A stretch of DNA of 64,000 bases, from contig CM065378.1 of assembly GCA_033060915.1 (NCBI GenBank), positions 2,915,001 through 2,979,000 of the forward strand, read 5' to 3'. The notes under the pieces were generated by a model. It was given only the letters and a program-made list of their open reading frames with translations, searched no databases and was not told the DNA's origin. Every line of letters starts with the position of its first letter. Positions within the stretch are counted from its first letter, which is position 1. Shown here piece by piece: positions 11,621-23,919 of the stretch. Source of the DNA: Euryodendron excelsum (Eukaryota; Streptophyta; Magnoliopsida; Ericales; Pentaphylacaceae). Position numbers and translations under genes: made by a program.

Positions 11621-12840
11621 CCTCCCCCCTTGAATATTCCAGGTCCGAAATTGATACGAAACTCTGTTGAAATCACTCCAGAAACTCGAATCTCTACATA
11701 TATTCCTCCCCTCTAACACTTAGGTTAGATTCTACCTCTCATAAGCCTATACACTCCATATACAAAGCCTCATACACACTTATACACTCCACTCAAGCCT
11801 CTCAAGCCTTCTTGAAGTCACTCAAGCTCCAATCAAGACATCCATTGAAGACTACAAGAGTGTTGAAGGTAAAAGGTGGTATCCCTTTTACATTTGTGCT
11901 CTCCCCCACTCTTCTCTTCTCCCTCCTAGCCTACTTAGGCTATTCTCTATTTTAATCCTCATCTTTAACCCCCTTTTCTTGCATGCTTGAGTCAAGAGGG
12001 CTCTTAGATCATGCCTAGAGGAAAGCAAGTGAGAGCCACCGTGTAGGGGAACCTCTCACTAGCCTACTTTAAGATGGTATGGCCTAAGAGCCTCTTGTTT
12101 GTATGGTGAAACCTAAAAGCCTTGTATGTGAATCATGACCCATTGCATATTATTATTTTGATCATGTCTTGTATGCTTGGCTTCATTTTATGTTTAGTGC
12201 CATATTCCACAATGTTTGCATTGCTCTTAATTTTATGACATTTCCAAGTTCTATATGTCCTTTAAAAATTGTTCCAAGAGTTGGCCCCTTGAAGTTTAGG
12301 GTGAGACCTTAGGAGTCATGCCTTAGAAAATCCCTCACAACCCCCTAATTCATTCTTTTACATCATTGCATAAAAGTTGCTTTCAAACCCTCTAATTTTC
12401 AAGGTTTCCATTCTCTCTAAGTTAGTGGTTGGAATGGCCCTATGGAACCCTCTCTTGAGTGGTCTCCCTTTTTATTGGCCATATGAACTCTCTCTTGATA
12501 GAATGGTTCCCTTGAAAAATAGTTTTCAAAATCCTCCCTCAAAGATGATTTCAAAAATGCATTCTCTCCATCTTTGCATAAAAATGATGCTCTAAAAATT
12601 ACCATCATTATGTTGATTTTTGAATCCTTGTATTCTTGTCAAGATGGTGGTTACAATGGCCATGAGGAAACCTTCCTTGGAATGATTTCCAATCACCAAC
12701 CATACAAACCCTACTCTTGACTAGAGTCAAAATTTTCATGGAAATGATCTTCATAAAGATTGCCAACCAAAGTCCATTATATATCATGTTTTGTTTTCAA
12801 AACTCTTTCCAAGAATGCATCAAACCAACTTTCAAAACCA

Positions 12841-13098
12841 TTTTTCAATCCAACCCTAGGTTAACTTGACCCTAGTTGACCAACCTTAGGTTAACTTGAC
12901 CCTAGTTACCTAACCTTAGGTTAACTTGACCCTAGTTATCTAACCCTAGGTTAATTTGACCCTAGTTACCTAACCCTAGGTTAACTTGACCCTAGTTACC
13001 TAACCTTAGGTTAACTTGACCTTAGTTACTTGACCCTAGGTTAACTTGACCTTAGTTACCTAACCCTAGGTTAAGTTAACCCTAGTTAGTTAACCCTT
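12841..13098 (+). repeat. 30-bp tandem repeat, 8 units
   Basis: The landmark GGTTAA recurs at 12859, 12889, 12919, 12949, 12979, 13009, 13039 and 13069, an exact 30-bp period. Each unit holds AACTTGACCCTAG plus AACCCTAGG-like words that resemble plant telomere sequence (CCCTAAA) but are not telomeric. Degenerates into similar words up to about 13140. Confidence 0.9.
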
Positions 13099-14546
13099 AG
13101 TCTTTTTAACCTTAGGTTCCCCCTAACCCTAGGCTAACCCAACCAAGGTTAATATACTTCAAGGTTCCAACTCTTGAACCCTTTTTTCAAATGATCATTC
13201 CAACTTTCAAATTATCCTCATAACCTATTCCTCCAAAACCTCCTATCCCCATGACTTCAAAAATCCAACTCCATACACTTTTCTAATGTTCCTACACTCC
13301 ATCTTTAAGGCATTTCCAAAAACGTTTTCAAAAGATCATAAACCTAAGGTGTCCCTAGCCCTCTCATGGTTAGGGATTCCAAGGACAAGTGACAAATCAA
13401 GAACAACTTCTAAGGTTGTCCATGTTAGGATTTCAAACACTTTAGCCATTTTCAAAAACCACTTTCAAAAACTAATTCCTCAAAACACTCCAAAGTCATG
13501 CCTTCAAGGATTTTGAAACAAAACTTCAAAAATACTTTCAAGTTCTTTTGAGTCATGCCAAAAGCATTTTTCCAAAACTCCCTTAAAGTCAATCCAAAAG
13601 CACTTTCAAAACACTTCGCTTCCAATTTCAAGTCAAAACTTCCAAGACCACAAAAAGTCTTCAACTTCCAAAACCACAAAGAGTCTTCAACTTCTAAAGA
13701 CCTCAAAATGTCTCAAACTTTTTTAAAGACCTCAAAGTGTCTTAAACTCTTTCAAAGACCCAAAGTGTCTTTAAACCTTCCAAAGGCCCTAATGCGCCTA
13801 TTTTCCATCGGGCTCTTGCCCGAACTACGAATGACCTGATTCTCGCCAAATGAGATACGTAGGCAACCTAAAATGGTGCAGTCATAACTTTTATTTCAAC
13901 TCCAATCCCTTTTTCAAAAATTCCAATCAATTCCAAGATTCAATTTCAAACTCTTTCAAAACCCCTATTATTTTCAAACTTCTTCAAGGAACTTGCATCA
14001 TGCATCATTCATCTGAAAAGTGATGACTAGATCCCGTTTTCAAAATTCTAAAAGTGGATATTAAGTGGATAATGGTAACCGGTTATTCTGATGAGTGAAC
14101 AAAGGGTGATTAGACATATAGGTATCGAAAGGGCGGGGTAGGGTGATGATCTTAGGATATCTTCCCTACACGTAACCAACCCCCGAACCTCAGATTTTTG
14201 TTTTCGAAAGACCAAAATAGAGTTATTTCAAAAAGGGCTTAAACATTTCCAAAGGTTGCCAAATAACCTATTTTCCTAAAAACCCTCTCTTTAGGGAGTT
14301 TTCAAAAAAACCTTTTTCAAAAACTCTAAGTTTAATCTTCGGATTAACGCTTAGTTTTAGGTGCCCTAACTCACCTTTATCAAGTTAGGTGGCAACTCCT
14401 ATTTTTCTAAAAAGCCCTTAGTCAAATCAACTTTCAAACCTAGTGGCACTTGTTCTTTTAGGAGGATGAGTTCTAGTGACAGAGTTCCGTGCTTTAGGGT
14501 CTCCGAGTCGAAAGGACCTTGGACATCCAAAAATCGGGGCGCGACA

Positions 14547-14551
14547 GCATG
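14547..14551. repeat. Target-site duplication GCATG, right
   Basis: Five bases directly after GCGACA of the solo LTR, identical to 10218-10222. Confidence 0.9.
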
Positions 14552-17206
14552 AGGTACATACTGGAACGGTACTATATCCACCTTGCTTCATTCTTATCCT
14601 CAGGTAGGGCTCCGCTTTCCAAGAAATTCCTAATTTGGCTCATCCATGAATTTTCGAGCTTGGTTTGATTGACTTCCAAACTCTAGATGCTCGGTGAATC
14701 AAGAATCTCCATTGGAATGTTCGGGTCTGGCTTATTGGACTAGGCGATCCTGGCCAGTCGGTCCGCCTCTTCGTTTTGCAGTCTCGGGACACGTTCTAGT
14801 AGGATCTTCGCGAACTGCCTGGCTAAGCTCTTAACCATTTGGAAGTATTGTTTCATGTTCTCCTCTCTAGCCTCGTACTCTCCCTAGACTTGCTCCACCA
14901 CCAATTGAGAGTCGCTACGCACAACTATTTGTTCAACCCCCATTCGCTGAGCCATCTTGAGTCTGGCAATGAGGGCTTCATATTTGAGAATGTTGTTGGT
15001 GGCAGGGAACGTGAAGCGGAGAGCATATTCGATCTTGTGACCATCCGAAGTGACTAGGACCACACCGGCACCATTGGAATTGTTAGTGGAGAAGCCATCG
15101 ACGTTCAAGACCCAATGACTGTCGGTGGGGTCGTCTTTAGGGGTGGCGGGGGGTGGGTTAGTGAATTTTGTGATGAAATCCGCAGCAGCCTGCCCTTTGA
15201 TTGCCGTCCAGGGTCGGTAGTGGATGTCAAACTGGCTGAGTTCGACTGACCATTTTACCAGGCGTCCCGACGTCTCTGGCTTGTGTAGAATGCTCTTTAA
15301 GGGCTGGTCGTTGAGTACCATGATCGTGTGGGCTTGGAAATAGGGTCTCAAACGCCGAGCCACGGTCACAAATGCCAGGGCTACGAGCTCCATCCTCGGA
15401 TATCTTTCTTCTGCCCCGCATAATGCACGACTGGTGTAGTATACTGGCATTTGGATTCCTTCTTCATATCTGGCGAGAGCTGAGCTTACTGTTGTCGCCA
15501 AAACTGCCAAGTATAGAAACAGTTCTTCCCCCGGGACAATTCGATTGAGCAACAGGATTGAGCTTAGATATTGTTTGAGTTGGTTGAAAGCCGCTTCACA
15601 TTCCTCGCTCCACTCAAATGCCTTGCGTAGAATTTTGAAAAAAAGGAGGCACTTGTCTGTGGATTTGGATATGAACCTGTTCAGAGCCGCCACACCTTGC
15701 CAGCCGTTGAACATCCTTGGTCGTCCGGGGTGCTTGCATATCAATGATGGCATGGATCTTATTTGGATTCACCTCAATTCCCTGGTGTGCGACCATGAAA
15801 CCTAGGAATTTTCCCGAGGCGACGCCGAAGGCACATTTGGCGGGATTGAGCTTCATCTAATATTTACGCAATGTTCAAAACGTCTCTTCGAGGTCTTGCA
15901 GATAACTGCTGCTCTTCACCAGCATGTCGTCCACGTAGACTTCCATATTGCGCCCAATCTGCGATTTGAACATGAGCTTGACCAGCCGTTGGTATGTTGA
16001 CCCTACATTCTTTAGTCTGAACGGCATGACGTTGTAGCAATAAAGCCCCCGGTCGGTGATGATGGCCGTATGCTCCTGGTCGTGCTCAACCATTCAGATC
16101 TAATTGTAACCTGAAAAAGCATCCATGAAGGTTAACATTTCAAACCCTGCGGTGGAGTCGACGAGGAGATCAATTGTTGGCAGAGGGAAACTATTATTTG
16201 GGTATGCTTTGTTCAGGTCGGTAAAGGCAACGCACATTCGCCACTTCTCGTTGGACTTCTTCATCATGAGGACGTTAGAGAGCCAGATGAGGTATTGCAC
16301 TTCACTTATGAACTTCGCTTGAACCAGCTTCTCGGCTTCTTCGGCCATTGCATCGTTCCTTTCTGGGACGAAGTTCTTTCTCATTTGCTTAACGGGCCTG
16401 GCCTCGAGGTCGATGTTTAAGTAATGAGATGCCACTTGTGTATCAATACCGAGCATGTACTCGTGAGACCAGGCGAATACATTAACATTGTCCCTTAAAA
16501 ACCTCCGCATCTCTTGCTTCAATTCCTCTAGTGCGGTAGCCCCGATCTTCACTGTCCTGTTCTGCCCTTGAGCACCAACAGGAACATCCTCGAGCTCTTC
16601 CATCGGCTCGCCCCTTCTGACTTCTTCTTCATCTCGTGGCTCGAGCTCTTCAATGACCAGGGTTTTCTTGCTGGGTTCCCCTTTTAGGGAAGCCATGTAA
16701 CACTACCGCGCCTCCTTCTGGTCGCCCCTTTTGCATCCAACCCCAGTCTCGGTCAAGAACTTAATCCTGAGGTGGTATGTGGACGTGACAACTTTGAACT
16801 GGTTCAGAGCCGTTCGTCCAATAATGGCGTTGTAGGCAGATGGGCAAACTATTACCAGAAAATGGATCATTTTCGTTGCTTGATGTGGTTCCTCCCCAAG
16901 GGTCACCATTAAGACGATGAACTCGAGGGGGACCACTCGATCCCCTGTAAAGCCGACCAGGGGAGAGTTGACTAGCTACAACTTCTCCTTGCCGATCTGT
17001 ATTTTCTCGAAGGCCCCCCAGAACAGGATTTCCACTGAGCTCCTGTTGTCGATCAGGATTCTCCAAGTTTTGAAGTTGGAGATCATTGCGGAGATGACCA
17101 AAGGGTCATCGTGTGGTTGGTGTAGCTCGGTAGCTTCTTTTTCCGTGAAAGTGATCACAGGGCCCTCGGTTTTCGTCTTCTTGCTAGTCACCCCGACCAG
17201 CATCAC
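14552..17206 (-). pseudogene. Protease, RT and two RNase H domains of pol (Tat element 1)
   Basis: On the minus strand in order: protease at 17206-16976 with ILIDNRSSVEILF, where the canonical Asp-x-Gly is Asp-Asn-Arg; a linker; RT at about 16560-15780 with stops near 16097 and the intact catalytic motif [10 protein letters not shown] near 15945; gypsy RNase H around 15590-15180 (YTSRALCGAEERYPRMELVA); and a second RNase H around 15110-14884 (LNVDGFSTNNSNGAGVVLV, EALIARLKMAQRMGVE). The connection to integrase continues to 14552, where the solo LTR cuts it. Several frameshifts and stops make it non-functional. The second RNase H places the element in the Tat lineage (established for that lineage). 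Confidence 0.9.
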
Positions 17207-17394
17207 TTCTGCCTCAGTTCGGATGTCCCGAACATGCTTCTTGCATGCTAAAGAGGACTCCCCTCCTCCAGCGAATCCCCCTGCAATAACCCTTATTTCC
17301 CCGGTGGGTTGGGTGTTGGTTTCGGTTCGTGCCGGACTGCGTCGGTCTCCCCGTGTTCATTCTTGGCCAGCTACATATCAACTGAGTCTGCCTT

Positions 17395-18781
17395 GTTTAA
17401 TTAGATCCTCGATCTGCTGTTTCAAGTCGATGTAGTCTTTTGTGTTATGGCCGTAATCGTGATGAAACCGGCAGTACCTCTTCTATTCCTCATGCTCGAG
17501 GGTGTCTTTAGACGCTCAGGCCATTTCAGGTCCTGGTCATCCCTTATCTCAATCAATACATCCTTTAACTTCGTCGTGAGTGGGGTGAACTTTCGATCTA
17601 GCCCGCAATAGTGCTCGTATCTTTCTTCTCCCTAGCTCTATGTCCGGTTGCTGGTCCTACTCGCCTTTGTCTCTCTTTCTTCGTTTGAGGTACCACTCGA
17701 CCTCTTCTTATTTGCATGCGAGTCGCTCCCTTTGTCGTTGTCTCGCCTTGCGCTGATGGCATCTTTTGCATTCATTTGCTTCTGAGCTCAAAGCATCAAC
17801 TCGGCCATGTCTTGGGGTGGCCTCTTCGACAAGGAGAAGATGAGCTTTCCCATTCTTATGCCATTCATGAACGCCGTGATGGCCACCTTGTCGTCCACGT
17901 CTTCCACGACTAGAGTTTCCTGATTGAACCTCCCCACGCACTCCCGTAGTGTCTCCTCTTTCTTCTGCCTCACAGTCAACAAGTATGATGTTGGCCTTCT
18001 CTGCCTCTGGGCCCCGATGTAGTGGCTCACAAAAAGCTTGCTAAGTTCCGTAAAGGTGGAGACCATCGCTGGTTTGATCTTGTTGAACCAGGTTTGCGCC
18101 GAACCTTTCAACCTGACTGGGAAAGCTTTGCACATGATCTCGTCCGGCACCGCCTGCAGATACATGAGTGCCCTGAATGTCTCCAAGTGGTCCACCGGAT
18201 CTTTACAGTTGTCAAACGCGTCCACAGTTGGCATTTTAAACTTCGAGGGAAACGGGTAGTCTATCACCTTCTGTGCGAATGGTGAAGCCGTTCTACCAAT
18301 AAGCGCGTCCACAGTGTTTGGAGCCTTGGCATCCACAGCGGCCAAAACCCCCACCATCTGGGCCTGCATGGCCCTTAGTTGTTCGTCCCAAACGTGAGAG
18401 CTTTCCGGTTTGTGCCTACCATCTCCTTTCTCGAGGGGATAGCATGGCTGGTTTGTGCTTCCTTAATATAAGGCTCACGACAGAGGAGTGGGTTCTCAAC
18501 CCATCCTCCATTCCGTTTTCGTTGCCATTGGAAGGAATGGAAGGTTCTTTGTCAACCTCATGTTCCTCCTGTTCCACCGCCGGCAGGTTTGGTGGTGGTG
18601 GAACCCCTCCAGATGGAGCTGGAGCTCGTTGAAGCAACTCTGCGTTTTGGCGGGCCAACTGTTGCATGCTGGCCATCATGTCAGCCACCGTCTTCTCTAG
18701 GGCGGCTATCTTCTCCGTGCTTGAATCTGTCATCGAGCTTCCTTTGGGGAGATTGTTAATCCTAGACCTAGTTAAGACCAT
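17395..18781 (-). pseudogene. gag of Tat element 1
   Basis: Begins at an ATG on the minus strand at 18781, 22 bp downstream of the primer-binding site. The first 121 residues hold an acidic, coiled-coil-like N-terminus and a proline-rich stretch (APAPSGGVPPPPN). After a break, 18369-17788 encodes a retrotransposon gag core (DPVDHLETFRALM, FPVRLKGSAQTWFNKI, RQKKEETLRECVGRFNQE). The tail near 17480-17395 has a decayed zinc-knuckle relative ([13 protein letters not shown]) where the last Cys is replaced by Tyr. Gag would form the cytoplasmic particle. The reading frame is broken. Confidence 0.85.
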
Positions 18782-18802
18782 AAAAAGTCACGAGAATCTT
18801 CG

Positions 18803-18820
18803 TTCCCACAGATGGCGCCA
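18803..18820 (-). other. Primer-binding site
   Basis: The minus strand reads TGGCGCCATCTGTGGGAA two bases inside the 5' LTR edge. This is the usual position of a tRNA primer-binding site and a sequence type common in plant Tat elements. I did not match it to a specific tRNA. Confidence 0.75.
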
Positions 18821-18822
18821 AC

Positions 18823-19271
18823 TGATAGTGCAGCAATCTCGTTGTATCTTGCCTTTAGGCCGTGGATGAGCTCTCCCTCGGGGATTGGTGGTCTCCTGCT
18901 CTAAGCACACCGGGGCGGTGCCTACCAAAGGCCTTCCAATGTTCAAGTTAGATTCAAGGGTAATGTTCTTCGAGTGTTTAGCTTGCTAGGGTTTTCTATT
19001 ATGCGTACCTGGAGAGGGGATTGAGTTTTTCCTTTGTATGCTTGCATAGGAGTGGTTGGTGGCCTCCGCATGTGGCGGCCTCTCGTTGGAGGGTCAGGAC
19101 TGTGACAAGGCACTTGAGAGGGTCTTCTCTACAATCCATGGTGGCGTGTGTCAAAACAGTGTTAGGGGTAAGGCGGTTGTCACTTGTATACTCCACACTC
19201 ATGCCCCAAGCGTGCCCCAGGGTGTCCAGTGTCATGCGTGAGCCCTGCCAACGTGGTTGTGAGGCTGACCA
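18823..19271 (-). repeat. 5' LTR of the Tat element
   Basis: 449 bp, pairs with 5108-5556 at about 89% identity by hand count. Plus-strand ends are TGATAGTGCAGC and GCTGACCA. Confidence 0.85.
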
Positions 19272-22200
19272 GGGTAAGAAACTTATCGCTTGATTTTTAG
19301 ATTATGGCAAAAAAATGATTGAGGAGCTCCGGACATATGCACGAGTGTAGATATATAGCTCAACTGATCTTATAAGCACTTTAACTAGATGTGATATTAT
19401 TAGGGGTGAACATGGGGTGGGGCAGGCCTTCGCTTAAAGAAATTTTATCGAGCTAAAAATCAAATTTTAAGCCTGTCCAAAATAAAAATTAAGATTCCTA
19501 AGCTTGGTGTAATCTGCCTATTTAACTTAAAAATATTTTTAACCGCTTTTTTTGTTCAAAAATAATATTAAATAATATAGCATCTAATATCAAAACTATT
19601 GTTAAATAATATTTAAATACAAAAAATATTATTATATATATATTTCAGGTCAGGCCGGGCTTCAAAAATAATTTCTAAGTCTGCTCATTAAACTAAACGG
19701 GCCTAAAATAAAAACCCAAGCCCTATAAATAATGGCGGGCTTGAGTAATTTAAGAAATTAATTTTTGATTAAAATATTGATATACTATTTACTTAAATTT
19801 TATATTGATAATTTAGTTTAAGTTTTTAGGTATATGTTATAATTGGATAATTTTCCATACAGAGAATATTTGTCTAAGTATATATGTTGATTTTGGTAAA
19901 TTTGAAGAACAATGTTAATATAGAAATGAATTATTAAACAACCCCATTGAAAAAAATTTCCAGAGGGGCCATGCTTGCAAAGGTCAAGAAACTAATATTG
20001 CAAAACAATCTATGGTTCTTCTTCTTTTTCACTTATGATCAAATATTTAGCTATAAAAGTTCTTTTGATCAAAGAGTACCAACTGGGTGTTATCAATAAA
20101 TCACTTGATTGCAATCATACCCATATCATCTTTAGACCTTTGCAGCACGGGTAATCCAGCTCAATAAAAAAAAATCATATAGAATTTTTGTTCAGAATGG
20201 CATGGTAGAATTAGGATTTACCATTTTAAACAAAAACAATTATCAAAATGTTTCATAATTTTAGTGGAGTTTTTTGTTCTAAATTTTCTATAAAATTATA
20301 ATTTGAATGCTTGTTGAATGAGGTGCAATATTGAATACCAATAGACGTGTCTTAACTTTAGATATAGTTTTTGTCACTTACTTTGAATCAGTGTAAACTA
20401 ATTATAAATATTTCATTTACCTATCCTCTCACACACGGTGACGGAGTCTAAGCTTCTTGTGGTGATAGTCCTACAAAACAAATGTGTATAAATTATTTGG
20501 CCAATTTACACCATTATTAGAGCTAAATTTAGCTATGACTCATCTATTTTTAAATCCCCAACAAATAAAACAGATGTTTTGGTCATACCCAATCAAGATT
20601 GCTTTGTCGATTGCTCCCATCCTTTTAATTCAGGGAAAAAAAAAATTTAACTATGAATTTTAATTTTCCTGAATTTGCAAGTAAAGGTACTAAATTCAGG
20701 TCTTTAATAGTTTTTACGGTTTTACCACAGCCATCGTTTTTACCAGTCATACAAAGTGAGATGTCAATAAATGTAGTCGTAATGCTATATCTTCAATCAT
20801 TTTGTTTAGGATTTTTATTTAGAAAAATCTATTAAATCGTCCAAGTTTCTCGATGTTGTTGGTGTTGCGCGTGCTTCTGTTTTTTCTATGCTTCCAATTT
20901 CACGGCATAGTCTTCATTCTCGCACAGTAAATGCATTATTATGCATTTTTCTAATCGTAATGTCAAGCATCTTGACTTTCTCTCTTACTTCAATTATTAT
21001 TTCTATTCAACCCACTTTAGTTTGCTACCTAGGGGCGGTATATGTGTTTGATTCTTCTAATCCCAAGCACACCATTTCCACCTTAATTTTGAATGGGTTT
21101 GGGTTTGAACCATTCGGGTCTCCGTTTTACCAGTTGACCGGGTTAGGGGTAGGCGGCGACTGGTGACCCGTTTGGGGTCTCAAGTCAGAGTCGGTGACTT
21201 AATCAGATTCGCCGCGTCCTTAGGTTTCGTCCACTGACTGGCAGTTGTCGGTTTCCTTTCTGCCCACAATACCATGGACTCTCACTCTTAATTACGTGAA
21301 TGCCCTTGTCTAATTATCTAATTCTTTTCTTTTTAATCCTCTTTTGGTCCCGCACTTCCATTGAACATGTAAAAAGATGGAATTTCCGTTCATTTCTTTT
21401 CCTCTGATTGGGGGATTCCAATACCTATGTCCTGACATAATTTCTTTGCTTCCACACGTGTTCAAATTGACTTCCTTGCACTTATGTTACAGGGTTATAC
21501 TATAGTTTTGTGTCTACAGAAGGGGCTAATGTGTAAAAAAAAAAAACAAGTATATGTGTTTTTTGGATCACTGTGAAAATTGCGATGCATAAATTGATGG
21601 ATTTTATTTTTCTAGTGATCAAATAAAGAATGACGGATTTTAGTCGAGAGATCAACCTTTCACATCCTTTTTTATTGTTCAATCAAAATAAGTAATTAAA
21701 ATGAAATGAACAAGTAATTAGGTTACAATGATATCAACACAGAGATTTTATTTAACATGGCAAAGACCAAATAATGCAGAGCGGTTGCTACGACGAGAAT
21801 AGAGTGATAGTGGTCACAACAAAATTTGAAAAACTTCAATCTTAACAAAATTGCAGGCTCTCTAATTAGCAAGAAAAAAAACCCTGTTGAGTTTGACCTT
21901 AAGTTTGACTTTGTGAAATAAATTAAGAGGTGTATGGTAAGTAGGAAAGTCCGAAATAACAAAAATGAAGCTACCATGGACCATCTCTCTAAAAAAAAAA
22001 AGGAAAAACATACAAAGGAACCCTATAAACACCTCATAGCATGACGTATGCATATGCCTATTAGGGATGCCATACGGCCCTTAATTGTATGAATTGCATA
22101 CTAAAAAGTCTACAATGACTAGTATGCATGAGCTTTTTAGGTGGTCATATATGGCTGTTTGAAACAACGATAATAGCAATAATCTTGATCATGAATTAAT

Positions 22201-23460
22201 TAACGACCCAACAGCATTTGGTTATTGATCTTCAACATATGAGGGAAGCAGCTCATATACCAATTTTGCCAGCTGATGTACCAATCTCCAACATATGCAG
22301 GCGATGATAAATATTTGAAGGTTGAACAACTAACTATAGTCAATGTTCCGAAATGTCAACATCCATCTTTATATAAATATGTTCTTCCAGTCCTTCAAAA
22401 GAATCTCTTTGCCTACCTAAAGTGGGAAAATACCATAAACAAACCAAAATAATCTCTCTCTCTCTCTCTCTATATATGTATAGATAAATAGATAGATAGA
22501 TAGATAGTATACACACATTTATATAAATATTGTGTTTGTTTGAAGACTCAGTCAAGAACCCAAAAAAGTCCAAAACCGAACTACCTGTCTTGATCATTAT
22601 TTATTTATTTTTTTTTTGACTTTGTTCATTGCAGTTAAGACGAGTTAGTGCTTTGAAGATGAATTCCCGGATCTTAGTCTCGTAGAAATTGGAATATTTC
22701 TTTCCTTTAAAAAAAAAAAAAAGTTGGGAATTGAATTCTTTTGTATTTAGTCAAAGCTGGCATTCTACTTTATAGAAAAGTATTGAATTCGATTTTTCAT
22801 CTCCTAGTTCAATTTGGGATTAATGCCTTTTCTGACTTCCAAGCATATATACTTAATGTAACAAGCAAGTTCTCTCATCAATTTGACTTAGCCACGCATG
22901 AACACGGACGGTATGCGGCATCCGTGCAGGTTTCGGTTCCGGCTTTGCTCAACCAAACCGGTCAATGTTTAAAAAGACTAATCACCATTTTGCTAGAATG
23001 TTAAGAGATTGTTTTCTAGGTAAACAAACACAATTATGCAGCGGTTTCAAATACCTTTAACCAAATGGAGCCCAAGGAAAAGCGCAGTGGAGACTTGTTT
23101 CTCTATGCATTTTCCGTGGGTTGGTAAAGTGAGCCATGGGACCTCCAAAGAGGTATATGCTAAAATTAGAGGGGGCATTTTTCATTAATAGGGCCCGCAA
23201 AATTTGCGAGAGTTTTCTTTGTGCAGTAGGCTAGGTTTTGGTGATACTTTTAGGTGTGTGCTTAAGCCCTAGGGCATGACTTTTGATCTTCATTAAATAT
23301 TCTCTTTTTCTTTGGTAATACAATTTTATCTTACTTACGAGGGAACAAAAAGTAGGGCCCAGTAAGAGAAGTTGGCATTTACATTGGTTTGGTTGGTATA
23401 TATTAGACATTGTAATACTGTTGTGTAACGGAAACATCCGATGCCTTTTTCACTTTTTTT
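19272..23460. other. Intergenic region
   Basis: No gene was recognised; the ORFs here are short and without domains. 19398 to about 19750 starts AGGGGTGAACATGGGG and contains GGCCGGGC and GGGCTTGAG words, and looks like a decayed hAT-type MITE or related GGGCC-rich repeat. A short CT/TA/TAGA microsatellite lies at about 22452-22508. The rest is AT-rich unique-looking sequence. Confidence 0.5.
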
Positions 23461-23782
23461 AAGGGTGTGTTTGGATTTTTTTAATAATTTATGACTTAAA
23501 TTTATAATTTTTTTTAAAACTATGTTTCACTTCCACTAAAAAAATAAGTTTTTAGAACTTGTTTAAATTTTAAAAAGTTATTTAAAAAAGTGAATTTTTA
23601 AACTAGTTTAAACTTATGACTTAGATTTATAGTTTTTTTTAAACGGTTTGACTCCCACTAAAAAAAAATGACATTTGAAACTAACTTAAGTGTTAAAAAG
23701 TTATTTAAAAAAGTAAACTTTTAAAATTAACTTAAATTTACTGTTCACGACTTTTTAAAGGGGGAATCCAAACACCCCCCTT
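23461..23782. mobile_element. MITE in the promoter region of GAD copy B
   Basis: Terminal inverted repeats AAGGGTGTGTTTGGATT on the left and AATCCAAACACCCCCCTT on the right (reverse complements with about two differences). Inside, a roughly 130-bp segment (CTTAAATTTATAATTTTTTT, then TTCCACTAAAAAAA and AAAAAGTTATTTAAAAAAGT) is repeated twice in tandem. No coding capacity. The superfamily is uncertain because the target duplication is hidden in AT-rich flanks. Confidence 0.75.
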
Positions 23783-23919
23783 ATAATAACGTGGTCAATT
23801 TGAGTATTTTGAATTCGTCATTTCATGGTTTAGATTCTTCTAGACAAAAGCTACAAGGAAAGAGTGGTGCCTCCTTCCATGTTCTCACCGATCAATGCCA
23901 CCTTACACGGTCGTTACCC

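Larger units (their letters stand above)
10223..14546 (+). mobile_element. 4.3-kb solo LTR nested in pol
   Basis: Starts TGTAAGCACCTCATTTTTGC and ends GGGGCGCGACA, with a perfect 5-bp target duplication GCATG at 10218-10222 and 14547-14551. No gag-pol sequence or second terminal repeat lies inside. A TATA box stands at about 1.4 kb from the start, giving plus orientation. A diverged inverted copy occurs at 51977-56678. LTRs this long are typical of Ogre/Tat-type giants, but the family is not established here. It contains a 30-bp tandem array and a long A/T-rich degenerate repeat stretch (about 13170-13790). Confidence 0.85.
5108..19271 (-). mobile_element. Ty3/gypsy Tat-lineage LTR retrotransposon
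   Basis: About 14.2 kb between two direct repeats. On the minus strand the order is 5' LTR, primer-binding site, gag, protease, reverse transcriptase, gypsy RNase H, second (archaeal-type) RNase H, integrase, an antisense extra gene, 3' LTR. The dual RNase H is diagnostic of the Tat lineage. Removing the nested 4.3-kb solo LTR leaves about 9.8 kb. Every coding part has stops or frameshifts, so it cannot move by itself. I saw no target-site duplication at the outer edges (CCCTT versus GGGTA next to the chosen TG/CA ends), so the exact ends carry an uncertainty of a few bases. Confidence 0.9.

Noticed and set aside
12841..13098. Possible CRISPR-like array of 30-bp repeats
   Set aside because: The units are contiguous with no spacers, vary in sequence, and lie in a plant LTR.
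5103..19276. Target-site duplication of Tat element 1
   Set aside because: The bases flanking the best TG/CA ends (CCCTT and GGGTA) do not match, so none is claimed.
20888..21166. 92-residue ORF with hydrophobic stretch
   Set aside because: No family resemblance, no promoter or splice context, in AT-rich intergenic DNA.
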